This document shows, one piece after another, positions 24,347 to 35,581 of a DNA stretch of 64,000 nt; position 1 is the first letter of the stretch; each line of letters opens with the position of its first letter. The notes beneath the pieces were generated by a model. The model saw only the letters and a list, made by a program, of their open reading frames with translations, was not told the DNA's origin and ran no database searches. The position numbers and the translations under genes were made by a program. Source of the stretch: an uncultured Alphaproteobacteria bacterium (GTDB lineage: Bacteria; Pseudomonadota; Alphaproteobacteria; Rhodobacterales; Rhodobacteraceae); the NCBI GenBank assembly GCA_902567635.1, contig CACFNV010000001.1:1-64000 (forward strand), read 5' to 3'.

Positions 24347-25360
24347 ATGAATTCAAACGGAAAAGTTAAAATAATATCAGGTAATTCTAATCTTGTACTT
24401 GCAAAAGCAATATCAAAAAGAGTTGGATTGCATATAGGTGAGAGAATTCCTTTGGTTAGAGCTAGAGTTGAGCGGTTTAAGGATCAAGAAATCTTCGTAG
24501 AAGTTTTCGAAAATGTGCGTGGAGAAGATATGTTTATCATTCAATCTACATCTAACCCGGCCAATGATAATCTTATGGAACTATTAATAATCGCTGATGC
24601 TCTAAAAAGGTCTAGCGCAAAACGAATTACTGCAATAATTCCTTACTTTGGATATGCTAGACAAGACAGAAGAACAAAGGCCAGAACACCAATAAGCGCG
24701 AAGCTAGTTGCTAATCTCCTTGCTGAATCTGGGATAAATAGAGTTTTGACATTAGATTTGCATGCATCACAGATACAAGGATTTTTTGATATACCAGTAG
24801 ATAATTTGTATGCGTCACCAATTTTTGCGATAGATATAAGACACTATTTTTCAAGAGATGGATCGTTAATGATAGTCTCTCCCGACGTGGGAGGAGTAGG
24901 GAGAGCGCGGGAGTTAGCTGAAAAAATAAATATTGATCTAGCAGTTGTCGACAAGAGAAGAAAAGCTCCTGGAGAAATAAATTCCATGACGATAATTGGA
25001 GACGTTAAAGATAAAAACTGCATTCTAGTAGATGACATTTGTGATACTGCGGGAACGCTTATAAAATCAGCAGAGCTTTTGCTAGATAACGGTGCAAAAT
25101 CCGTACATGCTTATATTTCTCATGGTGTGCTCTCTGAACAAGCAGCAAAAAGGATCAGTAACTCAAGCCTGAGTTCTATGGTTATAACTGATACGATAGA
25201 ACCTTCTCAGGAAGTTAAGAGATGTAAAAAAATTAGAATTATTTCTACGGCACCTCTGCTAGCACAAGCAATGTTAAATATATCTCATGAAAGCTCGGTC
25301 TCATCTCTTTTCAGCGAAAAGTCTCTGAAGCCAATTTACGAGGGAATGTATCCTACCTAG
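24347..25360 (+). CDS. prs: Ribose-phosphate pyrophosphokinase
   Basis: IISGNSNLVLAKAISKRVG...IIPYFGYARQDRR...ILVDDICDTAGTL. Confidence 0.96.
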   Translation: MNSNGKVKIISGNSNLVLAKAISKRVGLHIGERIPLVRARVERFKDQEIFVEVFENVRGEDMFIIQSTSNPANDNLMELLIIADALKRSSAKRITAIIPYFGYARQDRRTKARTPISAKLVANLLAESGINRVLTLDLHASQIQGFFDIPVDNLYASPIFAIDIRHYFSRDGSLMIVSPDVGGVGRARELAEKINIDLAVVDKRRKAPGEINSMTIIGDVKDKNCILVDDICDTAGTLIKSAELLLDNGAKSVHAYISHGVLSEQAAKRISNSSLSSMVITDTIEPSQEVKRCKKIRIISTAPLLAQAMLNISHESSVSSLFSEKSLKPIYEGMYPT

Positions 25361-26571
25361 GATACTTTCTTAGACCTTAAAGTAATATTTAATATTGTTA
25401 GGGATAGGATAAAAAGAATAGCTGCAAATAAGAATGGCATACCAGGTAGCGACAATCTTGTTCCAGCCGTTGTGGAATAGTTGAAAATTGCGGTCATAAG
25501 AATAGGCCCCAATATAGACGTCAGACCAACTAAACTGCTCAATATTCCTTGAAGTAATCCTTGATTATCGTCTGAAGTTTCATTGGACATATAAGCCTTA
25601 ATAGATGGGTTGACCATTTCAGACATGGCTGCAATTGGCAAAATAAAAAAAACAATTATTTCACTCTCCACTAAACCTAGGGAAACGAAAGCAACAATTC
25701 CTAAAACCATAGAAATGGTTGATAAAATCCTGGTAGAGAGTTTATCAATATAATTTAGCCTTATAACAAACGCTTGAACAATAAATAAAAGAAATCCGTA
25801 GCAGGCTAGACTAGTACCAATCATGCCTGAACCCCAGCCAAAAACTTCCTTTCCCCAGAAACTCCATACGGCGGGATATACAGTGTTTGCAAAAGCTATT
25901 AAGAAAAAGCAAAAAAATATTTTTCTTATTGATTTTATTTTAGTAATTTTAAGGATACTAGAAAAGGGATTTAGACTTTCTAGTTTAAAATTATTTATCT
26001 TTCTCCGATCTATAGACTCAGGTAAAAAAAAGTAACATAAGAAAAAGTTTGACAATGCGAAAGCAGCAGAAATAAAAAAAGGTGCCCTTACATTAAATTC
26101 CCCTAAAATTCCTCCAATACTAGGCCCCAAAATAAAACCTAAACCAAACGCTGCTCCAATAATTGCAAAGTTCTTTTTTTTCATTTGAGGCTCAGATATA
26201 TCTGCCAGGTATGCTGTCGCTGTAGTAACTGTTCCACCTGCAACACCAGCGACCAACCTGCCAACAAACAAAAGAACTATTGAGGATGCAAGCCCCATAA
26301 TAACGTAATCTATAAAAAGTAATAATAAAGCTATTAGTAGTATAGGTCTTCTACCAAAAATATCTGAAAGAACCCCAATAGAAGGTGAAAAAACAAACTG
26401 CATAAAAGCATAAGAAGAGGCTAAAAGACCTGCCCATAAAGCAGCGTTGGAGTTGTTTAATATACCAACATCATTAAGTAAATCGGGTATAATTGGGAAG
26501 ATAATTCCTATGCCAATTATATCAATTAGGACTACAGAAAAAATTAAAAAAATTCTTATGTCTTTATACAA
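25357..26571 (-). CDS. MFS transporter, TetA-like (multidrug/tetracycline-type)
   Basis: 404 aa, 12 TM-like; IDIIGIGIIFPIIPDLL...SPSIGVLSDIFGRRPILL. Confidence 0.85.
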   Translation of the reverse strand: MYKDIRIFLIFSVVLIDIIGIGIIFPIIPDLLNDVGILNNSNAALWAGLLASSYAFMQFVFSPSIGVLSDIFGRRPILLIALLLLFIDYVIMGLASSIVLLFVGRLVAGVAGGTVTTATAYLADISEPQMKKKNFAIIGAAFGLGFILGPSIGGILGEFNVRAPFFISAAFALSNFFLCYFFLPESIDRRKINNFKLESLNPFSSILKITKIKSIRKIFFCFFLIAFANTVYPAVWSFWGKEVFGWGSGMIGTSLACYGFLLFIVQAFVIRLNYIDKLSTRILSTISMVLGIVAFVSLGLVESEIIVFFILPIAAMSEMVNPSIKAYMSNETSDDNQGLLQGILSSLVGLTSILGPILMTAIFNYSTTAGTRLSLPGMPFLFAAILFILSLTILNITLRSKKVS

Positions 26572-26601
26572 AACTTAGTTTGTGAAATGAAATGTTCACT
26601 A

Positions 26602-27006
26602 TTACCTATTTTGTAGTGACTTTTTTACTTCATTAAAGTCGCTTTTTCTCAGTTCTATATCATCTATATTTATAACACTTTCAGAACTTAATTTCTGTTC
26701 TAATTCTTCCATATACTCTGAAAGTAAAGATGAATTAACCTCTTCTTCGGGAATAGCTGAATCTACCAGTACAGAAACATTATTGTTTAATACCTCTATA
26801 ATTCCTCCAGAAATGAAAAGTCTTTTCTTTTCATTTTTCTCCATTTCCGCTTCTAGAAAACCAGGCCTTAAAGTACTTATACAATCTCCATGATTCGGCA
26901 AAACCATAAAATCACCCATCATTCCAGGCAGTAGTATCGATGCTACCTCCTCTTGAAGAACTATCTTTTCTGCTGATATAACACTTGCTGAAATTCTTTC
27001 AGACAT
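26602..27006 (-). CDS. atpC: F0F1 ATP synthase subunit epsilon
   Basis: VISAEKIVLQEEVASILLPGMMGDFMVLPNHGDCISTLRPG; operon position. Confidence 0.93.
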   Translation of the reverse strand: MSERISASVISAEKIVLQEEVASILLPGMMGDFMVLPNHGDCISTLRPGFLEAEMEKNEKKRLFISGGIIEVLNNNVSVLVDSAIPEEEVNSSLLSEYMEELEQKLSSESVINIDDIELRKSDFNEVKKSLQNR

Positions 27007-27029
27007 GTTTCCTCACTCTAAAATTAGTT

Positions 27030-28457
<1,428 letters not shown>

Positions 28458-28473
28458 TTACTCCTTCAAATCT

Positions 28474-29352
28474 TTATAGTGCTTCAGCACCAGAAATTAT
28501 TTCAATTAATTCGTTAGTTATAGCCGCTTGCCTTGATCTATTGTAATCGATAGTTAGCTTATCAATCATTTCACCAGCATTTCGAGTAGCATTATCCATC
28601 GCAGCCATCCTTGATCCCTGCTCTGATGCAGCGTTTTCTTGCAGGACTGAAAAAATGGATGTTGCGATACTTTTAGGTATTAATTCATTAAGTATTTCTT
28701 CTTCATCAGGTTCAAATTCAAAATTTGTATTATCGTGCTCTGAATTTTGTTGAGAAACCTCTACAGGTAAAATTTGGAAAGAACTGGGAATTTGTGAAAT
28801 GACTGACTCAAATCTATTGTAAAATATTTCTGCAATTTCAAAGTCATCATCTTCGAAATTTGTAATAATACCTGCTGCTATTTTTTTTGCTATTTCAAAT
28901 GTCAGATTTTTCTCGGAACTTAGGTCGACGTGTTCTGCAAATAAACTTCCATAATCCCTTTTTAGTTGCTCTCTACCCTTCTTTCCAATAGTCAATATTT
29001 TTACATTTTTATTCTCTTTTAAGAGAGCAGATATTCTCAATCGAGCTAGTTTTACAATCGAAGAATTAAACCCCCCGCACAAGCCTCTCTCAGCGGTTGC
29101 CACGATAATTAGATATTTAGTCGGGCTATCCTTATTAATAAGGAACTTATTTGTGATAGACCCATTTTCTTGTGAGGTATTTGCTAAATTTGCTACTATA
29201 CCTCTCATTTTTTCAGCGTATGGCCTTCCTCTCTCAGCAGATTCTTGGGCTTTTCTAAGTTTCGCTGCTGCGACCATTTGCATTGCCTTTGTTATTTTTC
29301 GCGTCGACTTAACGCTATCAATTCTTATTTTAAGGTCTTTCAGATTAGGCAT
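28474..29352 (-). CDS. atpG: F0F1 ATP synthase subunit gamma
   Basis: LKDLKIRIDSVKSTRKITKAMQMVAAAKLRKAQ; C-term TIDYNRSRQAAITNELIEIISGAEAL. Confidence 0.97.
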   Translation of the reverse strand: MPNLKDLKIRIDSVKSTRKITKAMQMVAAAKLRKAQESAERGRPYAEKMRGIVANLANTSQENGSITNKFLINKDSPTKYLIIVATAERGLCGGFNSSIVKLARLRISALLKENKNVKILTIGKKGREQLKRDYGSLFAEHVDLSSEKNLTFEIAKKIAAGIITNFEDDDFEIAEIFYNRFESVISQIPSSFQILPVEVSQQNSEHDNTNFEFEPDEEEILNELIPKSIATSIFSVLQENAASEQGSRMAAMDNATRNAGEMIDKLTIDYNRSRQAAITNELIEIISGAEAL

Positions 29353-29355
29353 TTT

Positions 29356-30894
29356 TTAAATGTAACTTTTGGAAAATTGATCTAATGTCGATTTAATTTT
29401 ATCTTCTATTTGACCTTCTATCTTTTGATCATTTTTTGTGATTTCTTCAATCAAAACCTTTCCTGAAGATCGTAGAAAAGATACAAGTTCTTTTTCGAAT
29501 TTAGTAACTTCCTTTACATCAATCTTATCTAGATATCCTTTTGTACCAGCGTATATTACAACGACTTGCTCAGCGTTTGTGAGTGGAGAATATTGAGGTT
29601 GCTTTAACAGTTCTGTCAGTCTCGCACCTCTATTTAAAAGAGCTTGAGTACTTGCATCTAAATCAGAACCGAATTGAGCAAAAGCAGCCATTTCTCTATA
29701 TTGCGCTAGTTCAAGTTTTATAGATCCCGCTACAGACTTCATAGATTTTGTCTGGGCAGAAGAGCCAACCCGTGAAACTGACAAGCCAGTGTTAACGGCA
29801 GGTCTTATCCCTTGATAAAACAGCTCCGTTTCCAAGAATATCTGTCCATCAGTAATAGATATTACATTTGTTGGGATAAAAGCGGACACGTCTCCCCCCT
29901 GAGTCTCAATTATAGGAAGAGCTGTTAACGAGCCACCCCCATTTTCCTCATTGAGTTTAGCTGATCTTTCTAGAAGGCGAGAATGAAGATAGAAAACATC
30001 TCCTGGATATGCTTCTCTTCCTGGAGGTCTTCTCAATAACAATGACATCTGCCTGTAAGCAACTGCCTGCTTTGAAAGGTCATCATAAATTATTAGCGCA
30101 TGCATGCCATTGTCTCTAAAGAACTCTGCCATCGAGGTCGCAGAATATGGAGCTAAAAACTGCATAGGCGCGGGATCAGAAGCAGTTGCAGCAACGACTA
30201 TTGTGTATTCTACAGCGCCCGTTTCTTCTAATTTTTTGACTAACTGCGCTACGGTCGATCTTTTTTGACCAATCGCTACGTATATACAATATAGTTTTTT
30301 ACTTTGATCTGATTTTGCAGCATCATTGTATGTCTTCTGGTTCAAAATTGTATCAACTGCAACAGCTGTTTTCCCGGTCTGCCTATCCCCAATAATTAAT
30401 TCTCTTTGACCTCTTCCTATTGGAATCAAAGAATCTACAGATTTCAAGCCTGTTGCCATCGGCTCGTGAACTGATTTTCTAGGAATTATTCCTGGGGCCT
30501 TTACATCTGCAACCGATCTTTTCTTTGTCTTAACAGGGCCCTTACCATCAAGCGGATTTCCCAGACCGTCTACAACTCTTCCAAGCAATTCCATTCCAAC
30601 AGGAACATCAACAATTGCACTTGTTCTTTTGACAAGATCGCCTTCTTTTATATCTCTGTCAGAGCCAAAAATCACAACTCCAACGTTGTCAATTTCTAGG
30701 TTTAAAGCCATTCCCATAGTTCCGCCAGGGAACTCAACCATTTCCCCTGCTTGCACTTTATCCAAACCATAAACTCTCGCTATTCCGTCACCTACAGATA
30801 GAACTTTACCTACCTCAGATACTTCAGTGTCATTACCAAAATTCTTAATTTGTTCCTTTAGTATTTTGGAAATTTCCGATGCTTGAATATTCAT
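29356..30894 (-). CDS. atpA: F0F1 ATP synthase subunit alpha
   Basis: [30 protein letters not shown]. Confidence 0.98.
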   Translation of the reverse strand: MNIQASEISKILKEQIKNFGNDTEVSEVGKVLSVGDGIARVYGLDKVQAGEMVEFPGGTMGMALNLEIDNVGVVIFGSDRDIKEGDLVKRTSAIVDVPVGMELLGRVVDGLGNPLDGKGPVKTKKRSVADVKAPGIIPRKSVHEPMATGLKSVDSLIPIGRGQRELIIGDRQTGKTAVAVDTILNQKTYNDAAKSDQSKKLYCIYVAIGQKRSTVAQLVKKLEETGAVEYTIVVAATASDPAPMQFLAPYSATSMAEFFRDNGMHALIIYDDLSKQAVAYRQMSLLLRRPPGREAYPGDVFYLHSRLLERSAKLNEENGGGSLTALPIIETQGGDVSAFIPTNVISITDGQIFLETELFYQGIRPAVNTGLSVSRVGSSAQTKSMKSVAGSIKLELAQYREMAAFAQFGSDLDASTQALLNRGARLTELLKQPQYSPLTNAEQVVVIYAGTKGYLDKIDVKEVTKFEKELVSFLRSSGKVLIEEITKNDQKIEGQIEDKIKSTLDQFSKSYI

Positions 30895-31455
30895 TTATAA
30901 ACCTCTTTTCAAACTGTTTTTAAGATTTCTTAACTTAGAATTAATGCTTGAGTCTAACAATACTGATCCAATTTTCATCTCCATACCTGCTATAATGGAA
31001 GGGTCTACTTCTGTATTGATTTTGATTGATTTTTTTGTAACTTGCTGAACAATCCTAATTATATCTTCCATATTCTGTCCGCTTACTTCTTTTGCTGTCC
31101 TTATATCTAACGTTAGTTCATTTTTATCTATTGAACATAGTTTCATAAAATCCTTGGTGAAATTTACCAAATCATAACTCCTACCCTTACTTATCATAAG
31201 TAGGACTGTATTTTTTAATTCACTAGATAATTTCAATTTTTCACAAACTTTCAAAAAAACCTTCTCTTGGTCGCCAGTGTCATAAATAGGATTTCGGAAA
31301 AAGTAATTCAATTCATTTTTATCTTTCAAAATGCCTTTAAAAACATCTACTTCTTTCTCAATTTCAGAAAGTTTCTTGTTTTCTTTTGATAGTTCGAATA
31401 GGGCTAACGCATACCGAGCCGATGGTTTTGAACTTATCTCGTTTAATTCCTGCAA
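30895..31455 (-). CDS. atpH: F0F1 ATP synthase subunit delta
   Basis: ARYALALFELSKENKKLSEIEKEV...DPSIIAGMEMKIGSVLLDSSINSKLRNL; first gene of operon. Confidence 0.93.
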   Translation of the reverse strand: MQELNEISSKPSARYALALFELSKENKKLSEIEKEVDVFKGILKDKNELNYFFRNPIYDTGDQEKVFLKVCEKLKLSSELKNTVLLMISKGRSYDLVNFTKDFMKLCSIDKNELTLDIRTAKEVSGQNMEDIIRIVQQVTKKSIKINTEVDPSIIAGMEMKIGSVLLDSSINSKLRNLKNSLKRGL

Positions 31456-31584
31456 TGATTTACCTTATATACTATTCAGAGTAGCCACTAACAAATTTGA
31501 AAGCACTCACTTGATACTTTAATATCAGAGCCTGGCTTCTCTGACAAGTTGTCGATCGTATTTTTTTAAAAAAAACCATAATAT

Positions 31585-32346
31585 TCAAGTCGTGATCGTA
31601 GCCTTAACGTAAGTAGAGAGCTTCTTTGTTTCTTTGGCACTTATTTTATGTGCTCCATATACACTTTTACTTGCCTCAACAATTAAAACCCCGCCAAAGA
31701 AGGGAAAATTAAATTTTTTTCCAACCGCTTCCCAAAAGTTTATTGATCTTAACCAATATCCCTTTTTAGATGGTATTCCGTATAGAACGGAAAAAATACT
31801 ATCAATATGAAATTGATTCTGTGAAAGCAAGAAAGTTAGCTGATTTATAGTATAAGGCTTTCCAAAGCCGAATGGAGTATTGTCTGAGCGTGCCCATAAA
31901 CCAGTTCTATTTGGAACCAAAAGAATTAATTTTCCCTTTCCATCTAAAACTCGAAAAGCTTCATTCAATAAATCGTCTTGATTTCTGCTAACCTCAAGCC
32001 CATGAGCCATTAATATAATATCTGCCGAAGATGTATTTATTGGCCATGAAGTTTCATCAACTAAAACGGAGAGGTTCTTTTTATTCTTTGGCCAAGGCAC
32101 AACACCCTGCTCACCAGGCATTAGAGAAACAATTTTAGGACTATTTACATTCAGGCTCGAGATTTTTGTAAGAGATTCCATGAAGGGACAAGTGAAACCG
32201 AACCCAATTATGAATTCACAAGAGTTACTGCTCATTAAAGGAGTCAAGGTTTTACTTATAATCTTACCTACTTTTGTTCCCAGATCAGTATGAGAATAAA
32301 AGTTTTTCAATTCAGCAACATCCATTCTCATTTGTTGATATTCCAA
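31585..32346 (-). CDS. Class I SAM-dependent methyltransferase
   Basis: 253 aa; MAHGLEVSRNQDDLLNEAFRVLDGKGKLILLVPNRTGLWARSDNTPFGFGKPY; beside gloB as in other alphaproteobacteria. Confidence 0.83.
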   Translation of the reverse strand: MEYQQMRMDVAELKNFYSHTDLGTKVGKIISKTLTPLMSSNSCEFIIGFGFTCPFMESLTKISSLNVNSPKIVSLMPGEQGVVPWPKNKKNLSVLVDETSWPINTSSADIILMAHGLEVSRNQDDLLNEAFRVLDGKGKLILLVPNRTGLWARSDNTPFGFGKPYTINQLTFLLSQNQFHIDSIFSVLYGIPSKKGYWLRSINFWEAVGKKFNFPFFGGVLIVEASKSVYGAHKISAKETKKLSTYVKATITT

Positions 32347-32413
32347 TGTTGCCTTAGCTTACAAAATATTGATAACATTATGTATTATAGTCTCAAAAAA
32401 GGAATAGTTACCG

Positions 32414-33178
32414 ATGTCTAAAATAAAAATTATACCGTGTCTTTCAGATAATTATGCATACCTTATCGTTGATGATCAAACAAAAAAGAATATTTTAATA
32501 GATGCTCCTGAAGCTGACCCTATCTTAGATTATTTAAAGAAAAATTCACTTAATTTAGATTATATCCTACTAACCCATCATCACGCTGATCATATAGATG
32601 GAGTAGAGAAGCTACGAAAAGAATATAATTTAAAGGTCATAGGGGCAAAAAGAGATAAAAAGAGACTACCAGATCTAGACATTGAAGTTGAAGATGGTCA
32701 AACAGTTGATATCGGAGAAACGGAGTTTCATATTATTGATGTTGATGGTCACACTGTGGGTCATATTGCATTTATTTGGGTCGCAGAAAACATTAGTTTC
32801 ACAGGAGACTCGCTTATGGTTATGGGTTGTGGAAGGTTATTTGAAGATACACCCGAAAAAATGTTTGAAAGCTTACAAAAATTTAAGCAATTTTCCAAGG
32901 ATATGAAAATATACTCCGGTCATGAGTACACTAAATCAAACATAGAATTCGCTCTTAGCATAGACAAAAACAACCTAAAGCTTAAAGATCGACATAAAAG
33001 AGTTATAGAAACCTTGTCAAAAAACGAGCCAACAATTCCATCAACTTTAAGAGAGGAGTACGATACTAACCCATTTTTAAGACAGGACGATCCCTCGATA
33101 GTAAAAACGTTAAAAATGGAAACCCTAACCTCAGCTGAAAGATTTGCAAGAATAAGATCTTTAAAAGATAATTTTTAA
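32414..33178 (+). CDS. gloB: Hydroxyacylglutathione hydrolase (glyoxalase II)
   Basis: LTHHHADHIDGVEKL, GHTVGHIAF, FTGDSLMVMGCGRLFE, YSGHEYT. Confidence 0.95.
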   Translation: MSKIKIIPCLSDNYAYLIVDDQTKKNILIDAPEADPILDYLKKNSLNLDYILLTHHHADHIDGVEKLRKEYNLKVIGAKRDKKRLPDLDIEVEDGQTVDIGETEFHIIDVDGHTVGHIAFIWVAENISFTGDSLMVMGCGRLFEDTPEKMFESLQKFKQFSKDMKIYSGHEYTKSNIEFALSIDKNNLKLKDRHKRVIETLSKNEPTIPSTLREEYDTNPFLRQDDPSIVKTLKMETLTSAERFARIRSLKDNF

Positions 33179-33267
33179 CTTTGAGTCAGAAATTTAGGTT
33201 TTACTATTTCATAGTTTCGGTTTAAAACTGATTTAATAGTCATAAATAGTCATAAAAAAGGATCGAA

Positions 33268-35577
33268 ATGCCTTCATTTTCTAGTTCACTTGAAAAAAGC
33301 ATACACAGCGCTTTAAAGCTGGCAAATGAGAGAAATCATGAGTTAGCCACACTGGAACATCTTCTTTTAGCTTTATTAGACGAAAAAGATGCTTCTAATG
33401 TTTTGTTAGCATGTGATGTCAATGTCAAAGAGTTAAGAACAAATATTGAAAACTTTTTGAATAATGAACTTGGAAGTTTAGTAACCGAAGTTGAAGGAAG
33501 CGAAGCTGTTCCAACTACGGGATTTCAAAGAGTTATACAAAGAGCCGCTATTCATGTCCAAAGCTCCGGACGCAATGAAGTTACTGGAGCTAATGTTTTA
33601 GTAGCGATTTTTGCAGAACGAGAAAGTCATGCCGCATTTTTTCTTCAGGAACAAAATATGACCAGGTATGATGCAGTTAACTTTATAGCTCATGGTGTTT
33701 CCAAGAATCCAAACTTTGGAGAAAATAAAAATGAAGATAATATGGATGAACAGTCCTTGGAAAATGATAAAAAAGATTCAGAAAAGGAGAGTGCGCTTTC
33801 AAAATATTGCATAAACCTGAACAAAAAATCAAAGGAAGGTCAAATAGATCCACTAATAGGTAGAGCCATTGAAGTGGAGAGATGCATACAGATACTTTGT
33901 CGGCGAAGAAAAAATAATCCGATACTGGTTGGTGATCCTGGCGTAGGTAAAACTGCAATTGCGGAAGGCTTGGCTAGAAAAATTATAAACGATCAGACGC
34001 CGAAAGTTCTAAAAAACTGTATAATTTATTCTCTAGATATGGGCTCTCTTCTTGCAGGAACTAGATATAGGGGTGATTTTGAAGAAAGACTGAAGCTTGT
34101 TATGAAAGAGTTAGCAAATGAAAAATCTGCCATACTTTTTATTGATGAGATTCATACCGTCATAGGAGCTGGGGCGACTTCGGGTGGAGCAATGGACGCT
34201 TCAAACTTACTGAAACCATCTCTACAAGACGGCTCTTTAAGATGCATGGGATCTACAACTTATAAGGAATTCAGAAATCACTTTGAAAAAGATAGAGCTC
34301 TCGCGAGGCGGTTTCAAAAGGTCGATGTTAACGAGCCCTCTGCAGAAGATACAGTCAAAATATTGAATGGCCTAAAACAGTATTTTGAAGATCATCACAA
34401 AATAAAATATTCAAACGATTCGATAAGGTCTGCAGTAGAATTAGCCACCAAATATATTCACGATAGAAAGCTTCCTGATAAAGCAATTGATGTTATCGAC
34501 GAAGCTGGAGCTGCTCAAAGCTTATTTATGGAGAATAAAAGAAAAAAAATAATTGGTGTTAGAGAGATTGAGGATATAGTTTCAAAAATAGCTAGAATTC
34601 CTTCAAAAAGAATTTCTAAAAATGACTCTGAGGTTCTTCAAGACCTCGAAAAATCGCTTAAACGAGTTGTGTTTGGTCAAGATAAAGCTATAGAAATGCT
34701 TTCTTCATCTATTAAATTGTCAAGAGCTGGGCTTCGTGAACCTGAAAAACCAATTGGAAGTTATCTATTTGCTGGTCCGACTGGAGTTGGAAAAACAGAG
34801 GTCTGCAAACAACTTGCAGATGTTCTTGGCGTTGATTTATTGCGGTTTGACATGTCAGAGTATATGGAGAAGCATTCTGTTTCCAGATTAATAGGAGCTC
34901 CTCCCGGGTATGTAGGGTTTGATCAAGGAGGGTTGCTAACAGATGGTGTAGATCAACAACCCTACTGCGTTCTTTTGCTAGATGAGATAGAAAAAGCGCA
35001 CCCTGATGTTTTCAATATTTTGTTACAAGTAATGGATCACGGCAAGTTGACTGATCACAATGGCAAAAGGGTAGACTTTAGAAATGTAATTTTAGTAATG
35101 ACATCTAATGCAGGCGCAAGTGAGCAGGCTAAAGAAGCTATTGGTTTTAATAGAAGCGTAAGGATAGGTGAAGCTGACGCTGCAATTGAAAAAATGTTTA
35201 CTCCTGAATTTAGAAACAGACTTGATTCAGTTATTACTTTTAACTCACTACCAATGGAGATAGTTATACAAGTTGTAGAAAAATTTATACTACAATTGGA
35301 AGGGCAACTAATAGATAGAAATGTTACAATTGAATTCTCAAAGGAGTCATTGGAGTGGATTGCTGGTGAGGGTTATGACTCAAAAATGGGTGCGAGACCT
35401 CTATCTAGAAAAATACAAGAGCATATTAAAAAACCACTATCAGAAGAGTTGCTTTTTGGAGCTCTTAAAAAAGGCGGTGTTGTAAAAATAGGCGTCCAAA
35501 AAGGAGTGCTAAAATTAGGATATAAATCTATTGACTCCAATAGAACAAAAAGAGTTAAAGACAAGATTTTAACTTGA
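33268..35577 (+). CDS. clpA: ATP-dependent Clp protease ATP-binding subunit ClpA
   Basis: 769 aa with Clp N-domain, two AAA+ modules (GDPGVGKTAIAEGLA; AGPTGVGKTEVCKQLA). Confidence 0.96.
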   Translation: MPSFSSSLEKSIHSALKLANERNHELATLEHLLLALLDEKDASNVLLACDVNVKELRTNIENFLNNELGSLVTEVEGSEAVPTTGFQRVIQRAAIHVQSSGRNEVTGANVLVAIFAERESHAAFFLQEQNMTRYDAVNFIAHGVSKNPNFGENKNEDNMDEQSLENDKKDSEKESALSKYCINLNKKSKEGQIDPLIGRAIEVERCIQILCRRRKNNPILVGDPGVGKTAIAEGLARKIINDQTPKVLKNCIIYSLDMGSLLAGTRYRGDFEERLKLVMKELANEKSAILFIDEIHTVIGAGATSGGAMDASNLLKPSLQDGSLRCMGSTTYKEFRNHFEKDRALARRFQKVDVNEPSAEDTVKILNGLKQYFEDHHKIKYSNDSIRSAVELATKYIHDRKLPDKAIDVIDEAGAAQSLFMENKRKKIIGVREIEDIVSKIARIPSKRISKNDSEVLQDLEKSLKRVVFGQDKAIEMLSSSIKLSRAGLREPEKPIGSYLFAGPTGVGKTEVCKQLADVLGVDLLRFDMSEYMEKHSVSRLIGAPPGYVGFDQGGLLTDGVDQQPYCVLLLDEIEKAHPDVFNILLQVMDHGKLTDHNGKRVDFRNVILVMTSNAGASEQAKEAIGFNRSVRIGEADAAIEKMFTPEFRNRLDSVITFNSLPMEIVIQVVEKFILQLEGQLIDRNVTIEFSKESLEWIAGEGYDSKMGARPLSRKIQEHIKKPLSEELLFGALKKGGVVKIGVQKGVLKLGYKSIDSNRTKRVKDKILT

Positions 35578-35581
35578 CCGT

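Noticed and set aside
31456-31584. Possible tRNA or structured RNA between atpH and the methyltransferase
   Set aside because: No cloverleaf or T-loop motif seen; only A/T tracts and short imperfect hairpins.
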